Shown here piece by piece: positions 7,226 through 7,270 of a DNA stretch of 7,270 nt. The DNA comes from JAVBPT01 sp031549455 (GTDB lineage Bacteria > Bacillota > Clostridia > Lachnospirales > JAKSVV01). The translations under genes and the position numbers were made by a program. The stretch is from contig JAVBPT010000021.1 in NCBI GenBank assembly GCA_031549455.1, positions 1-7,270 on the forward strand, given 5' to 3'. How positions within the stretch are numbered: the stretch's first letter is position 1; each line of letters starts with the position of its first letter. Under the pieces are notes generated by a model that searched no databases, was not told where the DNA came from, and saw only the letters and a program-made list of their open reading frames with translations.

Positions 7226-7270
7226 ATTATGAGAGTTTGATCCTGGCTCAGGATAAACGCTGGCGGCACG
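7226..7270 (+). rRNA. rrs: 16S ribosomal RNA, first 45 nt only
   Basis: The universal 16S 5' sequence AGAGTTTGATCCTGGCTCAG starts at 7233, which corresponds to E. coli position 8, so the mature 5' end should be near 7226. It is followed by GATAAACGCTGGCGGCACG, a form common in clostridial Firmicutes. The gene runs off the right edge of the window. Confidence 0.97.

Noticed and set aside
7226..7270. The window ending inside 16S rRNA as a biological breakpoint
   Set aside because: The most likely explanation is a window or assembly edge at a multicopy rRNA gene, not truncation of the gene itself.

Overview
The window reads as chromosomal DNA from a low-GC, Gram-positive bacterium, most likely a clostridial Firmicute. 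The evidence is the AT-rich sequence, strong AGGAGG-type ribosome binding sites, sigma-A promoters, tRNA genes without an encoded CCA, a Firmicutes-type YdbC, a CarD-like RNA polymerase regulator, and a 16S 5' end of the form AGGATAAACGCTGGCGG. The genus cannot be fixed from this sequence. All real genes lie on the + strand.

Layout, left to right. (1) Positions 2-3925 hold a very large protein (at least 1307 residues) made of repeated Ig-like/OmpL47-like beta modules followed by a long region I do not recognise. Its 5' end is probably outside the window. (2) ydbC (3937-4155) encodes a 72-residue PC4-like single-stranded DNA binding protein. Its ribosome binding site overlaps the stop codon of the large gene. 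(3) A sigma-A promoter at 4170-4198 precedes a stand-alone CheB methylesterase domain (4218-4805), and 1 nt after its stop comes radA (4807-6156). These two genes form a tight operon. (4) A second sigma-A promoter (6173-6201) drives a CarD/CdnL family RNA polymerase-binding protein (6228-6719). (5) A strong promoter (6761-6788), then a terminator-like hairpin, then two tandem serine tRNA genes: UGA anticodon at 6823-6907 and GGA anticodon at 6917-7004. (6) A second strong promoter with an AT-rich UP-like region (7041-7090) and a roughly 130-nt leader lead into the first 45 nt of a 16S rRNA gene, where the window stops.

The genes fall into three themes: DNA maintenance (YdbC, RadA), control of RNA polymerase and stable RNA synthesis (CarD next to tRNA and rRNA genes), and a receiver-less CheB whose tie to chemotaxis is not shown by its neighbours. 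I see no mobile element, CRISPR array, phage gene or clear new multi-gene system. The points most worth a second look are the orphan CheB with a cysteine cluster fused transcriptionally to radA, the terminator-shaped hairpin between the tRNA promoter and the first tRNA, the absence of the usual clpC/disA neighbours of radA, and the unrecognised C-terminal half of the large protein.
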